From Actomonas aquatica (GTDB lineage Bacteria > Verrucomicrobiota > Verrucomicrobiia > Opitutales > Opitutaceae), in contig NZ_CP139781.1 in NCBI RefSeq assembly GCF_019679435.2, positions 2,108,001 to 2,172,000 of the forward strand: DNA of 64,000 nucleotides, written 5' to 3'. The position numbers and the translations under genes are program-made. Below are positions 8,206 through 16,611 of this stretch, piece after piece. Below the pieces are notes generated by a model. The model searched no databases and was not told the origin of the DNA. It worked only from the letters and a program-made list of their open reading frames with translations. The number at the start of each line of letters is the position of its first letter. Positions within the stretch are counted from its first letter, which is position 1.

Positions 8206-8679
8206 ATGCCCATTACCTGGATCCCTCTTACCGTCGCTCAGCTCGACACCGCCAAAGCCGCCGCCTTGGTCGACGCGCTGCAGACCGCTGCGCTCGCCGA
8301 TGGGCAGGCGGATCCGCTGCCGGAGATCATCGGCAACGTGGTTGCGCGGATCCGCATGGAGATCGCCGCCGGCGGTCGCACCGTGCTCGCGGCCGACACC
8401 ACCACCATCCCGCCGTCGCTCAAATCCCTAGGCCTGCGGATGGTCCTGCGCGAGGGACAGTCCCGGCTGAATGTCGGAGGCGCGCTCGAACTCTCCGACC
8501 AGGAGAAAGAGGAGTGGCGCCAGGATGTGCGTCTGCTCGAGCGCATCGCCAAGGGCGAGATCACCGTGGAGTCCAGCGACGCCCCAGAGGCCACGCCCAC
8601 CGTGCAGAGCAAAACCACCACGCCTTTGATCACCGCACGGGACCGCCAGTGGACCCGCGCCAACCAGGACGGCGTCTGA
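8206..8679 (+). CDS. Mu gp36-like head-tail connector (DUF1320)
   Basis: The protein is 157 aa. The pattern QTAALADGQADPLPEIIGNV, VARIRMEIAAGG and LKSLGLRMVLREGQSRL, with a C-terminal basic tail RDRQWTRANQDGV, fits the Mu gp36/DUF1320 family. That family is helical and acts at the neck between capsid and tail. It lies between capsid and minor head/tail genes, as expected, with 3 nt to the methylase gene downstream. Confidence 0.7.
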   Translation: MPITWIPLTVAQLDTAKAAALVDALQTAALADGQADPLPEIIGNVVARIRMEIAAGGRTVLAADTTTIPPSLKSLGLRMVLREGQSRLNVGGALELSDQEKEEWRQDVRLLERIAKGEITVESSDAPEATPTVQSKTTTPLITARDRQWTRANQDGV

Positions 8680-8682
8680 GCC

Positions 8683-9513
8683 ATGTTCGAAGACGAGCCC
8701 AAGTTTGAGCTGCCGAAGGCGCGACCGGTCATTGGATGGCCGGGCGGCAAGGGGCGTTTGCTCAAGCACATCCTGCCCCATGTCCCGGACCACTTGGTCT
8801 ACGTGGAGGTGTTTGGCGGTGGGCTCGCTGTGTTCCTGGGCAAGCCGCCGAGCGACGTCGAAGTGATCAACGACATCAACGGCGATTTGGTTTCGTTCTA
8901 CCGCTGCTGCAAATACCACCTCGATCCGCTGCTCGATGAGTTGGACCTGGTCACCAACTCCCGCCAGGAGATGGAAGACTTTCTGCGGCAGCCGGGCCTC
9001 ACTGAGATCCAGCGCGCGGCGCGTTGGTTCATCCGCAACAAGATCTCTTTCGGCGGCATGGGCGAGACCTTCGCGGTGTCGCGGGTTCGCCCGCTGGGCT
9101 CGCGTGTCAATCGGTTGACCGCTATCCGTTCGCTCAATCGCCGGCTGGATCGCACCACGATCGAGAACGTGTCCTGGGAGAAGTGCCTCGACCTCTACGA
9201 TCACCCCAAAGGCTTCTTCTTTTTGGATCCGCCTTACCTGGACAGCGGCGGCGGTGCCTACAAGGGCTGGAGCGAGCTGGAGCTGGAGCGCTTCGCGATC
9301 GCCGTCCACGGCCTGCAAGCGAAGTGGATGGTCACCTTCCAGGACTGTGAGCAGGTGCGCACGGCGTTTGGCGGCAAACGCATCATCCCGATCGAGCGCG
9401 CCAACGGCATCGGCAACAATCACGGCAAGACCGGCCGCACCTACCGCGAGGTGATGATTCTCAGTGAAGACGCCCCGCGCGGCCGTCGCCGGAAGGGAGG
9501 GTCGGCGTCATGA
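8683..9513 (+). CDS. phage Dam-type DNA adenine N6-methyltransferase
   Basis: The protein is 276 aa. The AdoMet-binding motif I is WPGGKGRLLKHIL (about residues 20-32), followed by YVEVFGGGLAVF, EVINDINGDLVSFYR and the catalytic motif IV DPPY (FFFLDPPYLDSGG, about 182-194). This is the D12 class that methylates adenine in short sites such as GATC. It interrupts the morphogenesis operon between the gp36-like connector and the minor head protein, and no partner endonuclease is seen. It probably protects phage DNA or regulates transposition or transcription. Target specificity cannot be read from the sequence. Confidence 0.88.
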   Translation: MFEDEPKFELPKARPVIGWPGGKGRLLKHILPHVPDHLVYVEVFGGGLAVFLGKPPSDVEVINDINGDLVSFYRCCKYHLDPLLDELDLVTNSRQEMEDFLRQPGLTEIQRAARWFIRNKISFGGMGETFAVSRVRPLGSRVNRLTAIRSLNRRLDRTTIENVSWEKCLDLYDHPKGFFFLDPPYLDSGGGAYKGWSELELERFAIAVHGLQAKWMVTFQDCEQVRTAFGGKRIIPIERANGIGNNHGKTGRTYREVMILSEDAPRGRRRKGGSAS

Positions 9514-9865
9514 AGCTCTCGGCAAACTTAACGACCGCGAACGACCGAGCACAAACTCGGACGAACTCGCCTCACCTCGCACGGACAACCGATCGTAATC
9601 TTTCAGCCGTTGATAGCACGCTCCCTAGTAAGGCCACACGCATCGCATGCCGCGGTGCGCTCAGGTCGCTAGGTTGCAATGCTGACTCTCGCGCTACTCC
9701 CCCCGCCATCTCTCTTCGCGTTTTTGACACCGGGCCTGCATTGTATGGCCACCGCGACAGAGTTCCTCACCGAGTATCTGAGAAACCCGAAAGTCATTCC
9801 GCTGCTGATCTATCTTTTCTCGGTGCTGAGATCGTGTTCCGCGCGGAACAATCGGGAGGTGCCCG
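9514..9865 (+). other. atypical stretch after the methylase; coding uncertain
   Basis: The stretch is about 350 bases. A frame from the ATG at 9510 to 9869 is open and overlaps both neighbours by 4 nt, but its third codon positions are far less GC-rich than in surrounding genes. The predicted peptide (MKLSANLTTANDRAQTRTNS at its start) resembles nothing. In another frame an ATG at 9745 begins a peptide with one hydrophobic helix (VIPLLIYLFSVL), but it runs out of frame into the next gene. The composition suggests the segment came in with the methylase gene. Confidence 0.4.
9854..9860 (+). promoter_or_regulatory. strong Shine-Dalgarno site for the minor head gene
   Basis: GGGAGGT lies 5 nt before the GTG at 9866. 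It fixes that GTG as the start of the minor head protein. It stands out because most starts in this prophage have A/C-rich leaders without such a site. Confidence 0.65.
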
Positions 9866-10699
9866 GTGAAGTTCGCCCGGCCGATACCCTTCCGCGAGGC
9901 GCTGGACGCGCAGGCGGTGCGCTCGCTGTTCCCATCGTCAATGTCGTCGGCCGAGATCGCTCAGATCCCGGCGCGGATCTTGGAGCGCGCCCGGTTCAGC
10001 GCCAAGGTGCGCAACCTGGAGCACCTCGCCGTGATCGACGACGTAGCAAACGACGTCACGGCCGGCGCTCTCGACGTCGCGACCGCCCGCCTCCGGATTA
10101 AGCAGTTTGTCGCTTCCACCGGCTACCAGGCCGATGAGTCAGCTCGAGGCGGTCTGCAGGACTTTTTAAGCACCGCTCGAACCGACCTGCAGGTGCGCAT
10201 GAATGTGCAGCTCGCCCAGGGGGCCGGCTGGCACCAGCAGGGGCAGGATCCCGCCATCCTCGATGCGTTCCCGGCGATGGAGTTTGTGCGGGTGGAAGCC
10301 CGCGACGAGCCGCGCCAGGACTGGCCGCGCCGCTGGAACGCTGCCCGTGCCGCCACCGTCCTGGACGGCGCGACCGATAGCAGCACCGGGCGCATGGTCG
10401 CGCTCAAGGGGCACCCGATCTGGCCGGAGCTTTCGCGCTTTGGGCTGCCCTACGAACCTTTCGACTACAACAGCGGCAAGGGCACCGAGGACGTGAGCCG
10501 CCAGGAGGCCATGGATCTCGACCTCATCGAGCGCGACACCGTGATCTTCCCCGACGACCGGGGCTTCAATGCCGACCTGCAGGCGCGGCCCAGCGCCCGC
10601 AGCGAGCGCCTGCGCGCCGCGATCGAGGCCACCGGCATCGGCCGCTTCGATGCCGGCGGCGTGCTGCACTACATCGACCCGGACGGAGGGAACAACTGA
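9866..10699 (+). CDS. minor head protein, SPP1 gp7/Mu gp30-like
   Basis: The protein is 277 aa with a GTG start set by a strong ribosome-binding site. It has the layout of phage head morphogenesis proteins: a helical N-terminal half (RILERARFSAKVRNLEHL) and a C-terminal block with RWNAARAATVLDGAT, HPIWPELSRFGLPYEPFDYN and SGKGTEDVSRQEAMDL. Such proteins enter the prohead with the portal and are ejected or needed for infectivity. It overlaps the gpG-like gene by 1 nt, the usual Mu order. The upstream methylase separates it from the head genes it normally follows. Confidence 0.72.
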   Translation: MKFARPIPFREALDAQAVRSLFPSSMSSAEIAQIPARILERARFSAKVRNLEHLAVIDDVANDVTAGALDVATARLRIKQFVASTGYQADESARGGLQDFLSTARTDLQVRMNVQLAQGAGWHQQGQDPAILDAFPAMEFVRVEARDEPRQDWPRRWNAARAATVLDGATDSSTGRMVALKGHPIWPELSRFGLPYEPFDYNSGKGTEDVSRQEAMDLDLIERDTVIFPDDRGFNADLQARPSARSERLRAAIEATGIGRFDAGGVLHYIDPDGGNN

Positions 10700-11295
10700 T
10701 GGCTATCGCCCCGCAGTTCACCTTCGACGATCCGCGGCGATTCCCGCCGCTCCTGCGCCTGTCCGATCGCATCAAGCGACCGGAGGTGCGTCGGGTCATG
10801 GGCCGCGCGATTGCGACGTCGCTTCGCAAGCATTTCTCCAAGCTCGATCGCGAGCGGCCCAACAAGCTCGGAGGCCGTCGCACGCACTTCTGGGGGCAGG
10901 TCCGCCGCAGTGTGCAACAGCCCGCGCTCATCGCCGACGAGGGCGTGATGATTTCCATCAACCACGTGGGCATCGCCCAACGCTACTTCGGCGGCATCAT
11001 TCAGGCGCGGCCGGGCGGCAAGCTCACCATCCCCGTGCACCCGGAAGCGCACGGCCGACGGGCGCGGGAGTTCGATCTCACGCCCATCTTCTTCGCCGAC
11101 GGATCCGGGATCCTGGTCGACGACACCAACCCCAACGCGCCCGGCGGAATCGGCGAGGTTTACTACCGGCTGGTCGACCAGGTCGACCAGGAGCCCGATC
11201 CCACCGTCTTGCCCGATGACGACCAGCTCGAAGCCGTGGGCCTCGATGCCGGCGAAGACTACGTGCGCACCCTCTTAGCCAGGGAGAAACGCTGA
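10699..11295 (+). CDS. phage virion morphogenesis protein (Mu gpG-like)
   Basis: The protein is 198 aa. It shows the family pattern: a basic N-terminal helix (RRVMGRAIATSLRKHF), then LGGRRTHFWGQVRRSVQQP, a beta-rich centre with ISINHVGIAQRYFGGIIQ, and PGGKLTIPVHPEAHGRRARE. This matches the P2 gpS/Mu gpG tail-completion or head-completion family. A C-terminal acidic extension (DQVDQEPDPTVLPDDDQ) is longer than usual. It lies between the minor head and tail terminator genes, with 3 nt to the next ATG. Confidence 0.78.
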   Translation: MAIAPQFTFDDPRRFPPLLRLSDRIKRPEVRRVMGRAIATSLRKHFSKLDRERPNKLGGRRTHFWGQVRRSVQQPALIADEGVMISINHVGIAQRYFGGIIQARPGGKLTIPVHPEAHGRRAREFDLTPIFFADGSGILVDDTNPNAPGGIGEVYYRLVDQVDQEPDPTVLPDDDQLEAVGLDAGEDYVRTLLAREKR

Positions 11296-11298
11296 GCC

Positions 11299-11766
11299 AT
11301 GCCCACCGACCCACTCCAGACTCCCATCGACACCGCGGCCGACCTCATCAGCGCGCACGCCTACTTCGCGGCCGATCCGGCGCTCACCGCGCTCACCGAG
11401 AAGGTGGGCAACCTCACCAACGCGCTGCTCACCAATCTCGGCAAACTGGGCCTGTCGATCGCCGTGCTCGCTCCGGAACTCGGCGACCTGAAAACGCGCG
11501 GCGATGGTTTCGAAGCCGAGCTGCCCATCGTCGTGGAGATCTCCGAAAACGTGATGCTCAACAAGACCGACCGCGGCGCGTGGGAGGCGACCAAAGAAGT
11601 GGTCCGCGCCCTCCACAAGAAGCCCAACGGTCTCGACCCGGTCGGGGCGATGCACCGCGCCGGCATCAACGAGATCTCCATCAACCCGGAGCTGGCCGCC
11701 AAGCGCATCCCCCACGCCAAGTTCCTCGTGTATCACGTCTATGCATACACACGCGTCATTTTTTAA
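11299..11766 (+). CDS. tail terminator/minor tail protein candidate
   Basis: The protein is 155 aa. It has no clear family motif, but size, mixed alpha/beta character (GDGFEAELPIVVEISENVML) and location between gpG-like and tail-tube genes are typical of tail terminator or tail-completion proteins. Residues 100-145 (KEVVRALHKKPNGLDPVGAM) are helical. It starts 3 nt after the upstream stop and is followed by a 40-nt A/C-rich leader for the tail-tube gene. The assignment rests mainly on order. Confidence 0.55.
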   Translation: MPTDPLQTPIDTAADLISAHAYFAADPALTALTEKVGNLTNALLTNLGKLGLSIAVLAPELGDLKTRGDGFEAELPIVVEISENVMLNKTDRGAWEATKEVVRALHKKPNGLDPVGAMHRAGINEISINPELAAKRIPHAKFLVYHVYAYTRVIF

Positions 11767-11806
11767 CCCACCACCACCAATCCAACCCTAACCACGGAAA
11801 ATCATC

Positions 11807-12604
11807 ATGGGACTCGATTCCAACCTCCATCACACTCGCGCTGAGATTCAAGGCACCTCCTGGCTTGCCGGAAATATTGGCGCTCTCACCAAGGCCGATG
11901 CGATCGCCGGCGGCCTGCAGGACATGGGCAACTTCCTCGGCATCGAAATCAAGGGCGAGACCGAGAAGGAGCCCATCCTCAAGGCGCTGCGCGGTCGCGT
12001 TACCAAGAGCGGCCACACCGGCGGCATGATCTCGCTGGGCTACGAGTTCACCACCCGTGAGTTCGCCGACGCCCGTAAGTTCAAGTTTGCCCTCATGGGC
12101 AGCGAGACCGACCCGTTCACGCAGGCGGCGCTCGCCGGTGTCGACAGCACCGCGCTCGCCTTCACTGCGCAGGTGCCGTCGAAGGCGGGCTACTGGTATC
12201 CGCTCTTCTACCAGGGCACCCACGTGCACGCGCTCACCAGCGTGACCATCGCCGGCAAGGAAGAGGGCGTCGACTTCGAGGTGGATCTTAAGATGGGTCT
12301 CATCCGGTTCATCGTGGCGCAGACGGCAAACGTCACCTGCGTGCTCACCGGCCCGGCGATCGATGCGGCGCACAAGGAATACCTCATTGGCGTGCAACCG
12401 CGCGACCGCGTCGTCTACAGCGGCTACTGGAGCGTCGCCGCCTTCGATCAGGATCCGAACAACAACCTCGTCATGCGTCACGAGTTCTTCTCCGGCGATC
12501 TCACGGTGACTCAGTGGCCCAAGGTCGATCACACCGGCCAGAGCGAGCTGAAGTTCCAGATCGATATCACCCACGACAACCCGGTCGCCTTCCACCGCGA
12601 CTAA
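11807..12604 (+). CDS. major tail tube protein
   Basis: The protein is 265 aa. Repeated beta strands and phrases such as SGHTGGMISLGYEFTTREF, EDGVDFEVDLKMGLIRF and DRVVYSGYWSVAAFD are typical of siphovirus tail-tube proteins. It sits before the chaperone and tape measure genes. It has an A/C-rich leader (caaccctaaccacggaaaat) and no obvious Shine-Dalgarno site. A polymerised tube of this protein would pass DNA from head to host. No sheath gene follows, so the tail is non-contractile. Confidence 0.65.
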   Translation: MGLDSNLHHTRAEIQGTSWLAGNIGALTKADAIAGGLQDMGNFLGIEIKGETEKEPILKALRGRVTKSGHTGGMISLGYEFTTREFADARKFKFALMGSETDPFTQAALAGVDSTALAFTAQVPSKAGYWYPLFYQGTHVHALTSVTIAGKEEGVDFEVDLKMGLIRFIVAQTANVTCVLTGPAIDAAHKEYLIGVQPRDRVVYSGYWSVAAFDQDPNNNLVMRHEFFSGDLTVTQWPKVDHTGQSELKFQIDITHDNPVAFHRD

Positions 12605-12646
12605 GCGAACGGCGGCTGGCCCTCCTCAACTTAAAGGACACGTCCC

Positions 12647-13390
12647 ATGAATCTCATCCTCGAAACCACCACCGGAAGACCGACCCCGGCCGGCACGGTG
12701 CCTCAGCTCCCGCGCGCATCGACCGATGCGACCCTGCAGCTGGTGACCAACGGGGTGGCGGCGCTGCTCCCCGAGGGCCAGCCCGTCGCTCTCAAGATCT
12801 ACACGCCCGACGACCTGGTCACGCCCGTCGCGACCTTCAGCGTGTGGGCTCGCAATGCAACCTATCAGCTCTACACGGCGACGCTCGCCCCATTGACCAC
12901 GGGTCTCGCCTGGCTGCGTGAGAAGACGCTGCGCGCCCGTGTCTCTTACGGCACGCCCAACGTCGACTCGGAGCTGTTCCACCTCATGCTGGGCGGCTCC
13001 GGCGGCGCTGCGCCCGACCTCCCGCAGATCGTGATCACGCAACCGGCCGGACCCGTGAAGCAGACCGTCTCGCTCGGCGCGAAAACCGGCAACCTCAAGC
13101 TCGAAGCCTACGGCAACCACGTCGTGCAGGCCGACGCCAAGGTGAACGGCATGCAGCTCTACGCCAACACCGCCCCGGTCGGCGCCGATGTCCTGGTCGA
13201 GTTGCGCAAAGGCGGCGTGGGCACCGGAGCGGTCGCAACGCTCTCCGCCGGCTCCAAAGCCGAGCGGACACCGTTTGATCCCGTCGTGAACGTGGAGGCC
13301 GGCGACGTCCTCGACTTCGAAGTCATCCAGATCGGCAGCACCAAACCCGGCGGCTACCTCAGCACCGAGATGGAACTCGAACTGGTGTGA
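12647..13390 (+). CDS. tail-associated structural protein, beta-rich
   Basis: The protein is 247 aa and mostly beta: PVALKIYTPDDLVTPVATF, VARNATYQLYTATL and a C-terminal VNVEAGDVLDFEVIQIGS block resembling receptor-binding or baseplate lectin-like domains. AAAGGA at 12633-12638 serves as a Shine-Dalgarno site. It may be a decoration of the tail tube or a fiber-attachment protein (BppU-like N-domain character), but no exact family is recognised. It overlaps an alternative GTG start of the next gene. Confidence 0.5.
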   Translation: MNLILETTTGRPTPAGTVPQLPRASTDATLQLVTNGVAALLPEGQPVALKIYTPDDLVTPVATFSVWARNATYQLYTATLAPLTTGLAWLREKTLRARVSYGTPNVDSELFHLMLGGSGGAAPDLPQIVITQPAGPVKQTVSLGAKTGNLKLEAYGNHVVQADAKVNGMQLYANTAPVGADVLVELRKGGVGTGAVATLSAGSKAERTPFDPVVNVEAGDVLDFEVIQIGSTKPGGYLSTEMELELV

Positions 13391-13425
13391 GGAGCGAAGC
13401 GCACGAAACACCCGCAAAGAAAGCC

Positions 13426-15771
13426 ATGAAGCACTTCATCAAAGACTCCTTCTCGCGTGGTCTGCTCTGCACCACGCTCCTGGTCTGGGCCCTCGCCCTG
13501 ACCGCCCTCCAAGCCGACGCCCAGGACATCCCCTGGGAGGACGTGAACAAGACCGGCTCCGATCCGCGCGACATCGGCGCGGCCTCGATCGCTGAGGTAA
13601 CGTCGCGCGCACCGCGCCAAGGTGTCGCGAGTGCAGGAACTCGCTATCTTGCTGCGATCAAGCCCGGCGTGATCGATCCGGGAGCTGGCGATCTGACCGT
13701 TTTTGGCTGGTTTCGGAAAAACTGGTCGGTTTCTTCCGGGCTGACACTTTGGAGCAACCTTGATAGCAATGTGGGCCTCGCGATGCAGTCGCGCCCGAAC
13801 GGTGTTTTGCGAGCACTGCTCGGCACCGGCTCGACGGTGGCCTCCTTTGATTCAGCCGCGCACGGATTGGAGGACGGCGATTGGGCCCTCGTGGTTTTAC
13901 GGCAGGACGTGGATGGGAATCTGTCGTTTTCTATCAATGCGCTGGATCTAGGAGCCGCAGATATTTCCGCGCACGCGGCACAGACTCGCACCTCGGTTGG
14001 CAACTGGTGGTGGGGGTCAGACGGATCCACGGACGCAGCGCTCACGATGGGCGAGTGGGGCGTCTATGCGGGGCTGTTGAGTGATGCTCAGATTCGCAAA
14101 ATGCACGCAGCGGGAACTGCGCGTGGACTCGGTATCACCTTTCTGCATCATCTTGTTCCCTCCGACTCGCTCGCCGCTGGCCTCTTTGAGGATATATCGG
14201 GTCATAACAAGCACGCCGTTCTTGGTGCGTTACCGGAGCCTGGAGGTGCAATTGAAACGGTGCTGCCCATCGACCTGCCGACAAATGTTCCGGCGCAGGC
14301 ATTGGTTGGTGACGGGAGCGGCGGCGCGGGCTTGTCGGCAGCTCTAAACGCACAAAAACCCGCTAACGCTACCGGGAGCGTAGCAGTTTTGTGGGAGGGG
14401 CTCTACCCGCAAGATGCGACGAGCACTGTGCGGATACTTGGCGTCCTGACTTCCAACAGCACAGACGTTTGGGCCGCTCGCCATTTCTCGTTAGCCTATA
14501 GCAGCGCAGGCGGCGTTATCGTGCAGCTGCTAGGTGCAACCACGTCGGACAAGCGCTATATGCAGTCCCTGCCTCTGCACTCAGTTCTGAGCGCGCTCGG
14601 GGCGCGTGGAGTCGCCGTTTGCATGGTCGCAGGAATCGATCGTCATGCAGGTGCTCCGTTTGTGTTGCTTGGGGTCGGAGGGATGGTGCTAGACGTGACA
14701 AACCAGTTCACTGAGGAGGAGGGGGGGAGCAGCCCACCCGCATGGACTGACGAAATCGACGGCGACTATTTGCAGGGGATCAAGCGCAACGGCACTACCG
14801 GCAGCGCGCAAACCCTCTACGCACTCGAACTCCTCAACGCTCCCATCACACTCTCTGATTTAGGATACCGCATGCGTAACTTCGCGTGGCACGAGAAGTT
14901 CGCCCGAGGTGATCAGACTCCAATTTATGAAACAGATTTTTCGACGAGCGTCGGTTGGTTGGCCTCGAACGCATACTCACAGGTAGCCTCTGGCCAGTTG
15001 CAGTATCTTGGCTCATTTGATTCGACCGCTTATCGGTCGATTTCGGGGCTCGTTCCAGGCCAAATGGTCGTCCTGCGTTTCACGGCGGACGCGTCGGGCT
15101 TGGTCAAGTTTGCAGATTCAGTCGGTGGGGCGATCTCGACAGAATACGGTCTGAATACGCAAACTTTGGCGGTAGGGCCAAACGAGTTTGTAATGACGCT
15201 AACCAACGCCGGAGCGGACGGGGTGGCGAACTTCGGGATACGTGGGATTGCTACCGGCCCGGCTTTTAACATCGATAATTTGGAGATCGTTGCGCTCGGC
15301 ATCACCGCTGCACTCGATCTCCGAGAGGGCGGTGGATTCCAGCCCAAGAACCCGAGATCCGGGAATGGTTCGGGAAATTTCGTGCTTTCGACTACAGGTG
15401 TCAGTTGGGCGAAACCAGCGCCAATCGGTAAGCGAATCTCGATCACCGAGAGCTTCGATCACACCGAGATCAGCTCAACCACGGCAACGACCCGCCTCGG
15501 CTGGCAACCGCCAGGCTACGGTGTGGTTTCGGTCCGCACTCAGATTATCGAGGCCTTTGATTCAGGCACTACGCTCCGGGGTGGCACTGGCGCACTCTCC
15601 ACGCAGTTTGCCAGCGGACTCGCATTGGATTCCGTTGGCTTCGACGGGCAGGATTCCGCCGACAAGAACCCAGTCAGTGCGTCCTCAAACGGGTCGATCT
15701 TCCTCACTAAATCTGGCGCGACGACACAGGGGCAAGTTGTCGTCACCTTCATACTCGAACGCGTCTTTTAA
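13426..15771 (+). CDS. secreted LamG-like phage surface/adhesion protein
   Basis: The protein is 781 aa from the ATG at 13426. A GTG at 13387 is also in frame but would bury the signal peptide. The N-terminus (MKHFIKDSFSRGLLCTTLLV, then ALTALQADAQ) is a clear Sec signal peptide. Two concanavalin/LamG-like modules follow: GDLTVFGWFRKNW with GEWGVYAGLLSDAQIRKMHA, and a second around residues 280-480. The C-terminal region is beta-rich, with DNLEIVALG. A signal peptide on a virion protein is unusual. It could be a receptor-binding fiber or a surface protein expressed by the lysogen. From about 13620 codon use is less GC-biased than in neighbours, suggesting recent exchange. Confidence 0.6.
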   Translation: MKHFIKDSFSRGLLCTTLLVWALALTALQADAQDIPWEDVNKTGSDPRDIGAASIAEVTSRAPRQGVASAGTRYLAAIKPGVIDPGAGDLTVFGWFRKNWSVSSGLTLWSNLDSNVGLAMQSRPNGVLRALLGTGSTVASFDSAAHGLEDGDWALVVLRQDVDGNLSFSINALDLGAADISAHAAQTRTSVGNWWWGSDGSTDAALTMGEWGVYAGLLSDAQIRKMHAAGTARGLGITFLHHLVPSDSLAAGLFEDISGHNKHAVLGALPEPGGAIETVLPIDLPTNVPAQALVGDGSGGAGLSAALNAQKPANATGSVAVLWEGLYPQDATSTVRILGVLTSNSTDVWAARHFSLAYSSAGGVIVQLLGATTSDKRYMQSLPLHSVLSALGARGVAVCMVAGIDRHAGAPFVLLGVGGMVLDVTNQFTEEEGGSSPPAWTDEIDGDYLQGIKRNGTTGSAQTLYALELLNAPITLSDLGYRMRNFAWHEKFARGDQTPIYETDFSTSVGWLASNAYSQVASGQLQYLGSFDSTAYRSISGLVPGQMVVLRFTADASGLVKFADSVGGAISTEYGLNTQTLAVGPNEFVMTLTNAGADGVANFGIRGIATGPAFNIDNLEIVALGITAALDLREGGGFQPKNPRSGNGSGNFVLSTTGVSWAKPAPIGKRISITESFDHTEISSTTATTRLGWQPPGYGVVSVRTQIIEAFDSGTTLRGGTGALSTQFASGLALDSVGFDGQDSADKNPVSASSNGSIFLTKSGATTQGQVVVTFILERVF

Positions 15772-15786
15772 CCCATCGTATCCGAC

Positions 15787-16128
15787 ATGAAATTACGAAA
15801 CTTCATCACCCTTGCGCTCTGCGCTTTTTTTGCCGCGTCGGCTTCCGCTGCACTCGTCGTCCAGGTCGTCACCATCAAGCCGGTGATTGGTGACGGTCAG
15901 TTAATCGTCGAATACCAGATCGTCGATGACCAGGACACGGTCGACACCGCCGACGACGTCGTCCTCCGCCACGGCGATCAATGCGTCATGGCCTACGACG
16001 CCAACACGTCGACCGCCGCCGTCCAAGCTGCCGCCTACGAGGACAGCTGGATCAAAGGCACCACCACGCCGCCCGAAGGCTGGACGCCGCCATCCCCGGA
16101 GTCCGAGGGCGAACCCGATCCCGAGTAA
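15787..16128 (+). CDS. small secreted phage protein of unknown function
   Basis: The protein is 113 aa with an N-terminal Sec signal peptide (MKLRNFITLALCAFFAASAS, cleavage near Ala22). The mature part is acidic, with a beta region (VIGDGQLIVEYQIVDDQDT) and a Pro/Glu-rich tail. It sits 15 nt downstream of the LamG-like secreted protein and is probably co-expressed with it. No family is recognised. Two consecutive exported proteins inside a tail operon suggest a surface or periplasmic role. Confidence 0.55.
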   Translation: MKLRNFITLALCAFFAASASAALVVQVVTIKPVIGDGQLIVEYQIVDDQDTVDTADDVVLRHGDQCVMAYDANTSTAAVQAAAYEDSWIKGTTTPPEGWTPPSPESEGEPDPE

Positions 16129-16152
16129 ACACTCAACCCCATCCGCACCACC

Positions 16153-16611
16153 ATGTCACAACTCACCGCCAAAACCATCACTGTGCCGGCCGGTTCCGTC
16201 GGCCGTCAGATCTCCGTCAATCGCCTGCCGTGGCGTCGTGCTACCGAGCTGCTCAAGAAGCTCTCCGCCCACATCGGGAAGTTCTCCGATCTGGTGAAGA
16301 AACCCGCCGACGGGCAGCCCGCGACCTTCGACGTGGAGGGCGTATTGCCGCGCCTGGTCGACCTGATCACGAGTGTCGAGGAACTCGGCGACTTCCTGCT
16401 CGAGCACGCCACCGACCTCCAAGCCGCTGAGGCGGAGAAACTCGATCTGGTCGACGCCGGCGCGGTGCTCTCCGCGGCTTGCGAACTTAACCTGGGAGAG
16501 GATCTAAAAAACTCCTTCGCCGGAATCGCGGCCAGTCTCAGCGCGTTGGTTCCGGCAGCGACGAAGACGCCTACGCCGACATCTACCTCCACCTCGCCGA
16601 AGGCGGCATAA
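16153..16611 (+). CDS. tail assembly chaperone, short (zero-frame) form
   Basis: The protein is 152 aa and corresponds functionally to lambda gpG. Helical segments (RATELLKKLSAHIGKFSDLV, VEELGDFLLEHATDLQ) are followed by a Thr/Pro/Ser-rich tail that appears only in the zero frame. It lies immediately before the tape measure gene. A slippery site at 16506-16512 lets part of the ribosomes shift to the -1 frame and make the longer form. Both forms would bind the tape measure and recruit tube protein. Confidence 0.72.
   Translation: MSQLTAKTITVPAGSVGRQISVNRLPWRRATELLKKLSAHIGKFSDLVKKPADGQPATFDVEGVLPRLVDLITSVEELGDFLLEHATDLQAAEAEKLDLVDAGAVLSAACELNLGEDLKNSFAGIAASLSALVPAATKTPTPTSTSTSPKAA

Noticed and set aside
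9745..10101. Small membrane protein starting at the ATG at 9745
   Set aside because: The first 45 codons look plausible, but the frame continues as a shadow of the minor head gene and has no ribosome-binding site.
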